Shown piece after piece: positions 10,149-18,771 of a stretch of 64,000 bases of DNA (positions within the stretch are counted from its first letter, which is position 1; every line of letters begins with the position of its first letter). A model generated the notes under the pieces. It did no database searches and had not been told where the DNA came from. It worked only from the letters and a program-made list of their open reading frames with translations. Origin of the DNA: Janthinobacterium sp. 64 (lineage in GTDB: Bacteria; Pseudomonadota; Gammaproteobacteria; Burkholderiales; Burkholderiaceae_D). The position numbers and the translations under genes are program-made. The DNA lies in the NCBI RefSeq assembly GCF_002813325.1, contig NZ_PHUG01000001.1:2170001-2234000 (forward strand), read 5' to 3'.

Positions 10149-11791
10149 CAGGGCACGTAACCGGGAATGGCCGCCTCGTCGACGGCATCGATCTGTTCGG
10201 GATGCATGTGCTGCCGGGCAAACGCCAGGTACACCTTGCTGCGAATAAAGACATCGAACAGGTCGGGATCGATATGGCCGTTCAGGCTGAAGTGGCCCAG
10301 GATGCGCAGCGACTCGGACAGCGACTTGCCCTTTTTATAGGGACGGTCGCGCGCCGTCAGCGCCTCGAAAATATCGGCGATCGCCATCAGCCGCGCCGGC
10401 ACCGACATCTGCTCGCGCGTCAGCCCGCGCGGATAACCGTTGCCATCCATGCGTTCATGGTGGCCGCCCGCGTATTCGGGCACCTTTTGCAAATGCTTGG
10501 GCCACGGCAATGCTTCGAGCATGCGGATCGACACCGAAATATGGTTGTTGATGATCTTGCGCTCGGCATCGGTCAGGGTGCCGAAACGGATCGTCAGATT
10601 CTCCAGCTCATTGGCGTCAAGGAAATCGCGCTCGACACCGTCGGGGCCGGTCCAGCGCCGCGCCGCGATCGTGCGCACCCGTGCCTGGTCGGCCGGCGAC
10701 ATGCCTTCGCCGCCGATATTGACATGGCGTAAAAAGTCGCGCTCTTCGCGCAGCACCATTTGCTGCTGCTGCATTGCTTGCGCGATCTCCTGCTGGCGTT
10801 CGGGAGCCGCCAGCTGTTCTTTTAATGCGCTAATTTCCACGTCGCGCAGCAGTACTTCGAAGCGCGTGTCGACCAGGTGGATGCGGTCATGGATGGTTTC
10901 CAGCTTGGTGGCCTTGTCGACCACATGCACCGGAGTGGTGATCTTGCCGCAATCGTGCAAGAGGCCAGCCAGCCACAGCTGCTTGCGTTCGTTTTCGCTC
11001 AGCTGGAAAGCAGCCATCGGCCCCGTATCGACCGCATGCACGGCGTCGGCCAGCATCATGGTCAGTTTCGGCACGAACTGGCAATGGCGGCCCGTGTACG
11101 GCGACTTTTCATCGATGCCGATATTGATCAGGTTGACCAAGGACTCCAGCAACTGTTCCAGCTGGCGCAGCAGCAATTGATTGGTCAGCGCCACTGCAGC
11201 CTGCGCCGCCAGCGCCTCGATAAAGCGCTGGTCGGTGGCGGAAAACGCCTGCACCGCGCCGGTCGCGCGATCCTGGGCATTGATCAATTGCAGTACGCCG
11301 ATCAGCTCACCTTCATGATCGCTCATCGGCACCGTCAGGAAGGAAGTGGAACGGTAGCCATAATGGTCGTCAAAGGCACGCATGCCCGAGAAATTGAATT
11401 CGCCCGACTGGTAGACATCGTCGATATTGACCGACACGCGGCGATGCGCGGCGTACGCCGCCACCGATGCCAGGTTGGGTGCGCCGTCTTCCAGCCACAG
11501 CGCCACGCCCGGCACGCCGACCGCCACGCCGGCGCTGGCGCCCTGGCGCAGCCCCAGGCTGTCGTTGATGCTGATATGAAATTCCAGGCTGCGCCCATCG
11601 GCGCCGGGACGGTACAAGGTGCCGCCGTCGGCGCCCGTCATGTCCTTGGCGACCAGCACGATGCGTTCGAGCAGGGGCGTGATATCGCCGCCGTGCAGCA
11701 TGCCTGCCGCCGCGCCACGGCCCAGTTCGACGCTCAGTTCAGTCAGCTGGTCGAGCCGCTGGGCGATTTGCTCGGGGAGCAGCTGGAGCAT
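10148..11791 (-). CDS. GAF and HD-GYP domain phosphohydrolase
   Basis: 547-residue cytoplasmic signalling protein. A GAF domain (about 30-190) is followed by an HD-GYP domain (about 215-530). HD metal ligands are seen in LLHDCGK, and the signature HHERMDGNGYPRGL is intact, so it should be an active cyclic di-nucleotide phosphodiesterase (usually c-di-GMP). The insert between the HD and GYP parts is long. I chose the ATG at 11791 (MLQLLPEQIAQRL); an in-frame start at 11854 would add 21 unlikely residues. The stop overlaps the cyclase start by one base, so degradation of one second messenger and synthesis of another appear to be co-expressed. Confidence 0.88.
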   Translation of the reverse strand: MLQLLPEQIAQRLDQLTELSVELGRGAAAGMLHGGDITPLLERIVLVAKDMTGADGGTLYRPGADGRSLEFHISINDSLGLRQGASAGVAVGVPGVALWLEDGAPNLASVAAYAAHRRVSVNIDDVYQSGEFNFSGMRAFDDHYGYRSTSFLTVPMSDHEGELIGVLQLINAQDRATGAVQAFSATDQRFIEALAAQAAVALTNQLLLRQLEQLLESLVNLINIGIDEKSPYTGRHCQFVPKLTMMLADAVHAVDTGPMAAFQLSENERKQLWLAGLLHDCGKITTPVHVVDKATKLETIHDRIHLVDTRFEVLLRDVEISALKEQLAAPERQQEIAQAMQQQQMVLREERDFLRHVNIGGEGMSPADQARVRTIAARRWTGPDGVERDFLDANELENLTIRFGTLTDAERKIINNHISVSIRMLEALPWPKHLQKVPEYAGGHHERMDGNGYPRGLTREQMSVPARLMAIADIFEALTARDRPYKKGKSLSESLRILGHFSLNGHIDPDLFDVFIRSKVYLAFARQHMHPEQIDAVDEAAIPGYVP

Positions 11792-11970
11792 GATGGTGGA
11801 CTGGGGAAGTGGCAACAACCGCAAGTGTACCGTTGCCAGCTGCCGGCTGTACATTACAAAAAGGCAACAACCGAAAAAAGATTTCCGAAACGCAACAACT
11901 ATTAAAAATGCCGTTTCTTGCCCTACAATTAGAATAGAATCAACAATCGTTACACTATAACAAGGCAGTG

Positions 11971-12855
11971 ATGAAATTCACCTTCAGGGGCGTGCGCGGT
12001 TCGATCCCCTCGCCCGGTCCGCACACGGTGCGCTACGGCGGCAACACGACCTGCATCGAAGTGCGCACGGCCAGCGGCGCCCTGCTGGTACTCGATGGCG
12101 GCAGCGGCCTCTTTGCCCTGGCCCGCGCACTGCCGCCAGGCCCCGCCACGGCCCACATCCTGATCACCCACAGCCACTGGGACCATATCCACGGCCTGCC
12201 CATGTTCGCCCCGCTGTTCATCCGCGGCAGCCGCGTGCGCCTGTATGGCGCGGCGGACGCGGCCGGCAATGGCATCGAACACGTGATGGCCACGCAGTTG
12301 CAGAACAATTATTTTCCCGTCAGCGAAGCGGCCATGGCGGCCGAGATCGACTACCGCACCCTGGCCGTCGGCGAGCGCGCGGAAGTGGCCGATGCGGTGG
12401 TGACGAATGCCAAAATGAACCATCCGGTGATCAACCTCGGCTACCGCATCGAGTCCGGCGGCGCCTCGCTGTTTTTCAGCGGTGACCATGAACCGTTCGA
12501 CAACCCGCATGCCAGCGGTTCGCCCGCCCATTCCGCCTGCCAGGCCATGATCGCGCAGCGCCAGGCCGCCATCGACCAGACCATTGCCGGCGTCGACGCG
12601 CTGATCATGGACTGCTCGTACACGCGCGACGAATACGAAGCCAAGCGCGGCTGGGGCCACGGCACCTTCGACGGCGCGTTTGAACTGGCCCTGCGCTGCG
12701 GCGCCAAACGACTGTATTGCACCCACCATGAACCGGGCCGCAGCGACGATCAACTGGAAGCGGCTTTTGCCGACGTGATGGCGCGCTTTGCCGTGCGGCT
12801 GGGGGCGTTGCAGGTGTTCCTGGCGGCCGAGGGCATGACCGTCGAGCTGGGCTAA
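11971..12855 (+). CDS. Metallo-beta-lactamase-fold hydrolase, cyclic-nucleotide phosphodiesterase-like
   Basis: 294-residue soluble MBL-fold enzyme. It opens with the group signature MKFTFRGVRGSIPSPG and has the metal motif THSHWDHIHG at about residues 55-64, a downstream His in the MNHPV segment, FSGDHEP and the late THHEPGRSDD block. The ATG at 11971 is preferred over the adjacent GTG at 11968 because AAGG (11962-11965) is then 5 nt away. It is transcribed divergently from the HD-GYP/cyclase operon across a 179-bp AT-rich gap, which suggests, but does not prove, a role in breaking down a cyclic nucleotide or related phosphodiester. Confidence 0.8.
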   Translation: MKFTFRGVRGSIPSPGPHTVRYGGNTTCIEVRTASGALLVLDGGSGLFALARALPPGPATAHILITHSHWDHIHGLPMFAPLFIRGSRVRLYGAADAAGNGIEHVMATQLQNNYFPVSEAAMAAEIDYRTLAVGERAEVADAVVTNAKMNHPVINLGYRIESGGASLFFSGDHEPFDNPHASGSPAHSACQAMIAQRQAAIDQTIAGVDALIMDCSYTRDEYEAKRGWGHGTFDGAFELALRCGAKRLYCTHHEPGRSDDQLEAAFADVMARFAVRLGALQVFLAAEGMTVELG

Positions 12856-12941
12856 GGCTGTGTATATAGACTAGCGAACGGTGAAGCCACGCAGCATGAA
12901 GCGAACAAGAGCGGCCAGTCATTCTCGACCACCAGACAGAT

Positions 12942-12972
12942 AAAAAAAGGGAGCCTGAACGGCTCCCTTTTC
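12942..12972. terminator. Bidirectional rho-independent terminator
   Basis: AAAGGGAGCC and GGCTCCCTTT form a 10-bp stem with a TGAAC loop, with A runs on one side and T on the other. It sits between the convergent MBL hydrolase and pit genes and can serve both. Confidence 0.85.
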
Positions 12973-12990
12973 AATCGCGACGGTACTTCA

Positions 12991-14001
12991 TCACATGATA
13001 TGGTGGCCGATCCACCAGGCCACTGCCGCAACGAACGCGGAAGCGGGAATCGTGAAGATCCAGGCCCAGACGATGTTGCCCGCGACGCCCCAGCGCACGG
13101 CCGACATTTTTTGCGACGAGCCGACGCCGACGATGGCGCCCGTGATGGTGTGCGTGGTCGACACGGGAATGCCCAGCGCCGTCGAGACGAACAGGGTGAT
13201 GGCACCGCCCGTTTCGGCGCAGAAGCCGCCGACGGGTTTCAACTTGGTGATCTTCTGGCCCATGGTCTTGACGATGCGCCAGCCGCCGAACAGCGTACCG
13301 AAGCTGATGGCCGTGTAGCACGAGATGATGACCCACAGCGGCGGCATCGCATCGGCTGCGTTCGAGTAGCCGGCGGCGATCAGCAGCATCCAGATGATGC
13401 CGATGGTCTTTTGCGCATCGTTGCCGCCGTGGCCCAGGCTGTAGGCGGCTGCCGATGCCAGTTGCAAACGGCGGAACCACTTGTCGACCTTGCGCGGCGT
13501 CGAGCGGACAAAAATCCACGACACCAGCAGCATCATGATCGAACCGAACACGAAACCCAGCACCGGAGCGATGACGATGAAGGCGACGGTTTTCCACAGG
13601 CCGGCCGCGACCAGCGCGCCCGTGCCCGACTTGGCGACGGCGGCGCCCACCAGGCCGCCGATCAGGGCGTGCGAGGACGACGATGGAATGCCGTAGTACC
13701 AGGTAAACAAATTCCAGAAGATGGCGCCCATCAGCGCGCCGAAGATCACGTACTGGTCGATCACTGTCGGGTCAATGGTTCCTTTTCCCACCGTGGCGGC
13801 CACGGTCAGCTGGTGGAACACGAAGATGGCGACGAAGTTGAACGTGGCAGCCATGGCAACGGCGGTCTGCGGTTTCAATACGCCCGTCGAGACCACCGTG
13901 GCGATCGCGTTGGCGGCATCGTGGAAGCCGTTCATGAAGTCAAACAGCAGCGCGAGGGCGATCAACAGGCCTAGCACGTAGATGCTGATTTGTATGGTCA
14001 T
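12991..14001 (-). CDS. pit: Inorganic phosphate transporter, Pit family
   Basis: 336-residue multi-span inner-membrane permease for low-affinity metal-phosphate symport. Both halves carry the Pit signature: NGFHDAANAIAT near residue 25 and LGHGGNDAQKTIG near residue 190. Hydrophobic spans cover most of the protein and the last helix ends in WWIGHHIM. It is shorter than E. coli PitA (about 499 residues), as usual for the Pit form paired with DUF47. It follows the DUF47 gene by 42 bp on the same strand, so the two are likely co-transcribed, and a strong terminator follows. Confidence 0.93.
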   Translation of the reverse strand: MTIQISIYVLGLLIALALLFDFMNGFHDAANAIATVVSTGVLKPQTAVAMAATFNFVAIFVFHQLTVAATVGKGTIDPTVIDQYVIFGALMGAIFWNLFTWYYGIPSSSSHALIGGLVGAAVAKSGTGALVAAGLWKTVAFIVIAPVLGFVFGSIMMLLVSWIFVRSTPRKVDKWFRRLQLASAAAYSLGHGGNDAQKTIGIIWMLLIAAGYSNAADAMPPLWVIISCYTAISFGTLFGGWRIVKTMGQKITKLKPVGGFCAETGGAITLFVSTALGIPVSTTHTITGAIVGVGSSQKMSAVRWGVAGNIVWAWIFTIPASAFVAAVAWWIGHHIM

Positions 14002-14043
14002 TGTAGTTTCTTTTCTGATTCTGGTTCAGGACAGGCCCAACGC

Positions 14044-14670
14044 TTACGCGTTTTCGACGATGATGCCTTCGATAATATTGGACACATCTTCGCAACGGTC
14101 GGTCACGGTTTCCAGAATTTCGTAGATCGCTTTCAGCTTGATCAGGTTGCGCACGTCCGGTTCGTCGCGGAACAGCTTGGACATGGCGGCGCGCATCACG
14201 TGGTCGGCGTCCGATTCCAGGCGGTCGATCTCTTCGCAGATGGCGACGATCTTGCGCGAGTTGTCCATGTTGTGCAGCATGGCGACGGCGTCGCGTACTT
14301 TTTCGGTACAGGCCAGCACCAGTTCGGCCAGGCGCTTGGCTTCCGGCGTGACGGCTTTCAGGTCGTACAGCGAGACGGTTTGCGCCGCATCTTCCAGCAG
14401 GTCGAGGATGTCGTCCTGGCGCGTGATCAGCTGATGGATGTCGTCGCGGTCGATCGGCGTGATGAAGGTCTTGTGCAGCATTTCCACGGTGGCGTAGGTG
14501 ACTTTGTCCGCCTGTTTCTCGATGCTTTCGATCGCATGCACGCGGTTTTCCAGGTCATCGAAATTGGTCATCAGGCCGAGCATTTCTTTAGCGCCCTTGA
14601 CGCACAGTTCCGCGTGCTGGTTAAACAATTCAAAAAACTTGCCCTCAGTGGGCATCAAGCGTCCAAACAT
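14044..14670 (-). CDS. DUF47 family (PhoU-like) phosphate transport accessory protein
   Basis: 208-residue all-helical soluble protein of the DUF47/TIGR00153 family, starting MFGRLMPTEGKFFELF. Family members pair with Pit transporters and are thought to regulate them; the fold resembles PhoU. A GGAG ribosome site precedes the ATG. It is first in a two-gene unit with the Pit gene. The metal- or phosphate-sensing role is inferred from the family. Confidence 0.9.
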   Translation of the reverse strand: MFGRLMPTEGKFFELFNQHAELCVKGAKEMLGLMTNFDDLENRVHAIESIEKQADKVTYATVEMLHKTFITPIDRDDIHQLITRQDDILDLLEDAAQTVSLYDLKAVTPEAKRLAELVLACTEKVRDAVAMLHNMDNSRKIVAICEEIDRLESDADHVMRAAMSKLFRDEPDVRNLIKLKAIYEILETVTDRCEDVSNIIEGIIVENA

Positions 14671-14710
14671 GTCATTCTCCGTTAAGCATTGAGTCGTGTT
14701 ATTTACTACA

Positions 14711-14737
14711 GAAAGCCGCCCCGTATGAGGGGGCGGC
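14711..14737 (-). terminator. Probable terminator of dnaB
   Basis: GCCGCCCC and GGGGCGGC form an 8-bp GC stem with a 7-nt loop. On the minus strand it is followed by a short TTTCTGT stretch. It lies 27 bp past the dnaB stop. The T tract is weak. Confidence 0.5.
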
Positions 14738-14763
14738 CAATGGAATATCAGTGCTGCTGAGTC

Positions 14764-16149
14764 TTAGTCGCCTTGGTAAAGCGCCAGGCCACCACTGTAA
14801 TTGCCAAATTTGGTGTACTGCCCCATGAAGGTGAGGCGGATGCTGCCGATCGGACCGTTACGTTGTTTACCGATGATGATTTCGGCCGTCCCCTTGTCTG
14901 GCGAGTCGGGGTTATACACCTCGTCACGGTAAATGAACAGGATCACGTCGGCATCCTGCTCAATAGCGCCCGATTCGCGCAAGTCCGACATCACGGGACG
15001 CTTGTTCGGGCGTTGCTCCAGCGAGCGGTTCAGCTGCGACAACGCGATCACGGGGCAACCGAGTTCTTTCGCCAGGCCTTTCAAGCCCCGTGAAATCTCG
15101 GAAATTTCCGTGGCGCGGTTGTCGCCCGGGCTATTGGCCGACATCAGCTGCAAGTAATCGACGATGATCAGGCCCAGCTTGCCGCATTGACGCGACAAAC
15201 GGCGCGAGCGGGCGCGCAATTCGATCGAATTCAAGGCCGGCGTTTCATCGATGTACAACTGCGCGTCGTTCATCTTTTGAATCGCGTTGGTCAGGCGCGG
15301 CCAGTCTTCGTCGTTCAGGCGGCCCGTGCGCAGACGGTGCTGGTCGAGCTGTCCCACGGAACCGAGCATACGCATGGCCAGCTGGGCGCCGCCCATCTCC
15401 ATCGAGAACACGGCCACGGGCAAGCCGCTGTCGATGGCCACGTTTTCACCGATGTTGACGGAAAACGCCGTCTTGCCCATCGAAGGACGGCCGGCTACGA
15501 TCACCAGGTCGCCCGGCTGCAGACCGGAGGTCATGCGGTCGAGGTCGATGAAACCGGTGGGCACGCCCGTGATTTCACTCTGGTTGTCGCGGCTGTACAG
15601 CTCGTCGATGCGCTCGACCACCTGCGTCAGCAGGGGCTGGATGGCGGTCCAGCCCTGGGCGCCGCGCGCGCCTTCTTCGGCGATGGCGAAAATCTTCGAT
15701 TCGGCCTCGTCAAGCATCTGCTTGACTTCCTTGCCTTGCGGGCTGAAGGCCGTGCCGGAGATATCGTCGGCGACGGTGATGAGCTTGCGCAGCACGCCGC
15801 GGTCGCGCACGATCTCGGCATAACGCCGGATGTTCGCGGCCGATGGCGTGTTTTGCGCCATGGCGTTCAGGTAAGCGAGTCCGCCCACATCATCGGCCTT
15901 GCCGAGCTGGGTCAGGGTTTCAAAAACAGTAATGACATCGGCCGGCCTGGAGCCGTTAATCATCTTGACGATTTGCTCGAAGATGATGCGATGGTCATAG
16001 CGATAGAAATCCTCCGCATGCATGAAGTCGGCGATGCGGTCATACGCTGCATTGTCGCGCAACAGACCACCGATGACGGATTGTTCTGCTTCGATCGAAT
16101 GCGGCGGAATACGGAGGGAATCCAGTTGCGGATCAGAGGGGGCGTTCAT
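14764..16149 (-). CDS. dnaB: Replicative DNA helicase DnaB
   Basis: 461-residue hexameric 5'-3' helicase of the replication fork (E. coli 471). It has an N-terminal DnaG-interaction domain (about 15-120), a linker and a RecA-like C-terminal domain with Walker A GRPSMGKTAF near residue 215, a Walker B region LIIVDYLQLM, and RDEVYNPDS/IIIGKQRNGP near the end. The start at 16149 (MNAPSDPQLDSLRIPPHS) matches the family; an upstream in-frame start at 16284 would overlap the rplI end. It follows the rpsF-priB-rpsR-rplI operon but sits behind a terminator, so it probably has some independent transcription. Confidence 0.96.
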   Translation of the reverse strand: MNAPSDPQLDSLRIPPHSIEAEQSVIGGLLRDNAAYDRIADFMHAEDFYRYDHRIIFEQIVKMINGSRPADVITVFETLTQLGKADDVGGLAYLNAMAQNTPSAANIRRYAEIVRDRGVLRKLITVADDISGTAFSPQGKEVKQMLDEAESKIFAIAEEGARGAQGWTAIQPLLTQVVERIDELYSRDNQSEITGVPTGFIDLDRMTSGLQPGDLVIVAGRPSMGKTAFSVNIGENVAIDSGLPVAVFSMEMGGAQLAMRMLGSVGQLDQHRLRTGRLNDEDWPRLTNAIQKMNDAQLYIDETPALNSIELRARSRRLSRQCGKLGLIIVDYLQLMSANSPGDNRATEISEISRGLKGLAKELGCPVIALSQLNRSLEQRPNKRPVMSDLRESGAIEQDADVILFIYRDEVYNPDSPDKGTAEIIIGKQRNGPIGSIRLTFMGQYTKFGNYSGGLALYQGD

Positions 16150-16219
16150 GGCGCGAATTATACCCGCTTCGGCGTGCTGGCAAAAATAAAGGGCTGAAAA
16201 TGAGCGAAAAAAAGGCCAC

Positions 16220-16245
16220 AAAAAAGCCGGGCGAACCCGGCTTTT
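16220..16245 (-). terminator. Rho-independent terminator after rplI
   Basis: AAAAGCCGGG/CCCGGCTTTT makes a 10-bp stem around a CGAA loop, with a T run on the minus strand. It lies between rplI and dnaB. Confidence 0.85.
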
Positions 16246-16284
16246 CATCGTGCGGCAATGCTTGCGGGCCAGGCCCGCAGACAA

Positions 16285-16740
16285 TTACGCGTTCGCGTCT
16301 GGTACGACAGCGATAACAACTTCCACGACCACGTCGGTGTGCAGAGCAACCGAAACGTTGTGCTCGCCAACGATCTTCAGCGGGCCGGTAGGCATGCGGA
16401 TTTGTGCTTTTTCAACAGCAAAACCTTGCTTGGTCAGCGCTTCAGCGATGTCGAAGTTGGTGACGGAACCGAACAGACGGCCATCAACACCAGCTTTTTG
16501 AGCAACTTGAACGGTCAGGCCGCTCAGTTTTTCGCCCTGGGCTTGCGATGCGGCCAGTTTGGCGGCAGCAGCTTTTTCCAGTTCGGCGCGCTTGACTTCG
16601 AATTCAGCCACAGCGGTTGCCGTGGCACGACGTGCCAGGCGTTGCGGGATCAGGAAGTTACGTGCGTAACCGTCTTTGACTTTGACGACTTCGCCGAGGT
16701 TACCGACGTTAACAACTTTTTCTAACAGAATGATTTGCAT
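16285..16740 (-). CDS. rplI: 50S ribosomal protein L9
   Basis: 151 residues (E. coli 149). The N-terminal domain [19 protein letters not shown] with GYARNFLIP is diagnostic, followed by the long charged helix and the C-terminal 23S rRNA-binding domain (GRLFGSVT). A GGAGA ribosome site precedes the start. It is the last gene of the rpsF-priB-rpsR-rplI operon and is followed by a strong terminator. Confidence 0.98.
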   Translation of the reverse strand: MQIILLEKVVNVGNLGEVVKVKDGYARNFLIPQRLARRATATAVAEFEVKRAELEKAAAAKLAASQAQGEKLSGLTVQVAQKAGVDGRLFGSVTNFDIAEALTKQGFAVEKAQIRMPTGPLKIVGEHNVSVALHTDVVVEVVIAVVPDANA

Positions 16741-16767
16741 AGTTCTTCTCCAGGAATATCTGACCGA

Positions 16768-17058
16768 TTAAGCGTGGTGCAGATCGGTGTATGGCAGCAG
16801 CGCGAGGAAGCGAGCGCGCTTGATTGCGGTGTCGACTTGGCGCTGGTAGTGCGCTTTGGTACCGGTCAGGCGTGCTGGCATGATCTTGCCGTTTTCCTGG
16901 ACGAAGTCTTTCAGCGTGTCGACGTCTTTGTAGTCGACTTGCTCAACGTGCGCTGCGGTGAAGCGGCAGAACTTCTTACGTTTGAACAAAGGGTTTTGCT
17001 GTTTGCGTTTTTCTTTAAGCTTGAGCTTATTTTTGTCGAACTTTTTACCGAATGCCAT
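16768..17058 (-). CDS. rpsR: 30S ribosomal protein S18
   Basis: 96 residues, longer than E. coli S18 (75) because of a lysine-rich N-terminal extension (about residues 4-28). The core is diagnostic: KRKKFCRFT, then [22 protein letters not shown] and the ending [20 protein letters not shown] strong AGGAG ribosome site precedes the ATG. It lies 27 bp upstream of rplI and 25 bp downstream of priB. Confidence 0.98.
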   Translation of the reverse strand: MAFGKKFDKNKLKLKEKRKQQNPLFKRKKFCRFTAAHVEQVDYKDVDTLKDFVQENGKIMPARLTGTKAHYQRQVDTAIKRARFLALLPYTDLHHA

Positions 17059-17083
17059 GTCAGGCTCCTGTATCTAAAATGCG

Positions 17084-17383
17084 CTAGTCAGAATTGACTG
17101 CACTAAAATCAATGATGTGAAACACCAAACTCTTGCTGTTGCGGCTCTTCCTGGCCAGGAAACCCGTGAACTGATACACCCCGCCCAAGCTTGCCTGGCT
17201 GAACCGGCCTGAAATTTCGCCAGCGGCTAGCGCGGCAACATCAAACTCGGTCAAACGGGCAATCCCTGCTTCCATCTGCTGCGAACTGTGTTGCAATACT
17301 GCATTCACAATCGGCAACCCTGCCGGGGTATAGCGCAATATTTCGCGCTCGGCAATGATGGCGGTAACTTGTAGCTGGTTCAG
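17084..17383 (-). CDS. priB: Primosomal replication protein PriB (CTG start proposed)
   Basis: 99-residue single-stranded-DNA-binding OB-fold protein that bridges PriA and DnaT at stalled forks. Alignment from memory with other PriB proteins (MNQLQ...RYTPAG) places the start at the CTG at 17383. An AGGA lies 7 nt upstream of it, and the frame has no ATG, GTG or TTG at that point. The only conventional in-frame start, a TTG at 17338, would delete the first beta strand. The core is clear: LRYTPAGLPIVNAVLQHSSQ, an internal GEISGRFS and the ending LVFHIIDF. It sits between rpsF (20-bp gap) and rpsR. Confidence 0.88.
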   Translation of the reverse strand: MNQLQVTAIIAEREILRYTPAGLPIVNAVLQHSSQQMEAGIARLTEFDVAALAAGEISGRFSQASLGGVYQFTGFLARKSRNSKSLVFHIIDFSAVNSD

Positions 17384-17403
17384 CGCACGATCCTGGTCAA
17401 GAA

Positions 17404-17793
17404 TTAAGCGGCGGCTGCGGCAGGAGCGGCTGCTGGTGCTTCGGTGCGGTGGCTTTTGGCCGCGTCTTCGCGTTGTACCGATTTCATCATCGGCGAAGGA
17501 GCTGTTTCAGCTTTCTTCATTTTAACGGTCAGGTGACGCAACACGGCATCATTGAATTTGAATGCTGTTTCCAACTCGACCAGGGTCTCGTTGTCGCATT
17601 CGATGTTCAGGCAGATGTAGTGTGCTTTAGGCAGCTTTTGGATCGAGTAAGCCATTTGACGGCGGCCCCAATCTTCCACGCGGTGAACCGAACCGCCGCG
17701 GGTGGTTACGCTGGCTTTGTAGCGTTCGATCATCGCGGGCACTTGCTCGCTTTGGTCCGGATGGACGATAAAGACTATTTCATAATGACGCAT
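17404..17793 (-). CDS. rpsF: 30S ribosomal protein S6
   Basis: 129 residues. The N-terminal core [19 protein letters not shown], the [18 protein letters not shown] segment and the FNDAVLRHL segment are diagnostic. The tail (about 100-129) is rich in Ala, Pro, Glu and Lys. The start has an AAGGAG ribosome site. It is the first gene of the rpsF-priB-rpsR-rplI operon and is divergent from lexA. Confidence 0.98.
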   Translation of the reverse strand: MRHYEIVFIVHPDQSEQVPAMIERYKASVTTRGGSVHRVEDWGRRQMAYSIQKLPKAHYICLNIECDNETLVELETAFKFNDAVLRHLTVKMKKAETAPSPMMKSVQREDAAKSHRTEAPAAAPAAAAA

Positions 17794-17864
17794 GCAAACT
17801 CCTTCAGGTCGGATTGATAATCGCCCACCCCGGCGTCAAGACGGGTGTGGGAAGGTCAGCCGAA

Positions 17865-17894
17865 GATTATAACCGCCTTTTGCAAACGTTTCAA
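17865..17894 (-). promoter_or_regulatory. Sigma-70 promoter of the rpsF operon
   Basis: On the minus strand TTGAAA (17889-17894) and TATAAT (17865-17870) are separated by 18 bp, about 70 bp upstream of the rpsF start. It is close to consensus, as expected for a ribosomal operon. Confidence 0.75.
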
Positions 17895-18012
17895 TCATTC
17901 CTTCAACAAGCGGCCCGCGCACGGGGCAGGCCAGGCGTTTTTTCCTGCCCATTCCAGTATTTCGCACGAAATTCGCGCAAATAGCGGAAATCCCCTTGCA
18001 TAGTGGGCGATA

Positions 18013-18045
18013 CTGTACAAAAATACAGACTGTTCATATAGACAG
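18013..18045 (+). promoter_or_regulatory. Two tandem LexA (SOS) boxes
   Basis: Two perfect CTGT-N8-ACAG sites lie at 18013-18028 and 18030-18045, one base apart and in 17-bp register, immediately upstream of lexA. This is the double operator expected for autoregulated lexA. Confidence 0.95.
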
Positions 18046-18069
18046 CATTTTAGTATGCACCCACCGCTC

Positions 18070-18705
18070 ATGATCAAGCTGACAGCACGACAAGAACAAA
18101 TCCTGAACCTGATCAAGGACGCGATTGAAAACACGGGTTTTCCACCCACCCGTGCCGAAATCGCCAATGAACTGGGTTTCAAATCGGCCAATGCGGCCGA
18201 AGAGCATTTGCAGGCCCTGGCCCGCAAGGGCGCGATCGAGATTTCGCCCGGCACTTCGCGCGGCATCCGCCTGATCGGTGCGGCCGCTGAAGCGCCGGCA
18301 TCGAAGGTGCCGGCAGCACTGCTGATGTCGCTGCCCCTGATCGGCCGGGTGGCGGCAGGCTCGCCCATCCTGGCACAGGAAAACCTGGAAGCGAGCTACA
18401 ACGTGGACCCGGCCCTGTTCTCGGCCAAGCCCGACTTCCTGCTGAAGGTGCGCGGCTGGTCCATGCGCGACGCCGGCATCATGGATGGCGACTTGTTGGC
18501 CGTGAAAAAGGTCGACAGCGCCAAGAATGGCCAGATCGTCGTGGCCCGCATCGGCGACGAAGTCACCGTCAAGCGCTACAAAAAAACGGGTTCCGTCATC
18601 GAACTGCTGCCGGAAAACCCCGACTTCAAGGTGATCACCGTGTCGCCGGAAGACGAGTTTGCGTTGGAAGGTTTGGCGGTGGGACTGATGCGCAGCTGGC
18701 ATTAA
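18070..18705 (+). CDS. lexA: SOS response repressor LexA
   Basis: 211-residue repressor and self-cleaving protease. The N-terminal winged helix starts [19 protein letters not shown]; the ATG at 18070 matches family starts better than the in-frame ATG at 18055, which adds MHPPL. The cleavage site Ala-Gly lies in RVAAGSPI, the catalytic Ser in [14 protein letters not shown] and the catalytic Lys in EVTVKRYKK. Two perfect SOS boxes lie just upstream, so it represses itself. It is convergent with the trans-sulfuration gene across a strong terminator. Confidence 0.97.
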   Translation: MIKLTARQEQILNLIKDAIENTGFPPTRAEIANELGFKSANAAEEHLQALARKGAIEISPGTSRGIRLIGAAAEAPASKVPAALLMSLPLIGRVAAGSPILAQENLEASYNVDPALFSAKPDFLLKVRGWSMRDAGIMDGDLLAVKKVDSAKNGQIVVARIGDEVTVKRYKKTGSVIELLPENPDFKVITVSPEDEFALEGLAVGLMRSWH

Positions 18706-18716
18706 TCAAGTACATG

Positions 18717-18757
18717 CAAAAAGGGCCGCAACAGCATGACTGTTGCGGCCCTTTTTT
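18717..18757. terminator. Bidirectional rho-independent terminator
   Basis: A 15-bp stem (AAAGGGCCGCAACAG/CTGTTGCGGCCCTTT) with CATGA loop and a T run follows lexA. The A run on its other face lets it also stop the convergent trans-sulfuration gene. Confidence 0.92.
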
Positions 18758-18771
18758 ATTGTCCAGGCGTT

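Noticed and set aside
12856..12940. Possible small gene in the MBL-pit gap
   Set aside because: Short frames only, without ribosome sites or recognisable motifs.
17338..17340. TTG as the start of priB
   Set aside because: It would lose the conserved N-terminal strand, while the CTG at 17383 has a well-placed ribosome site.
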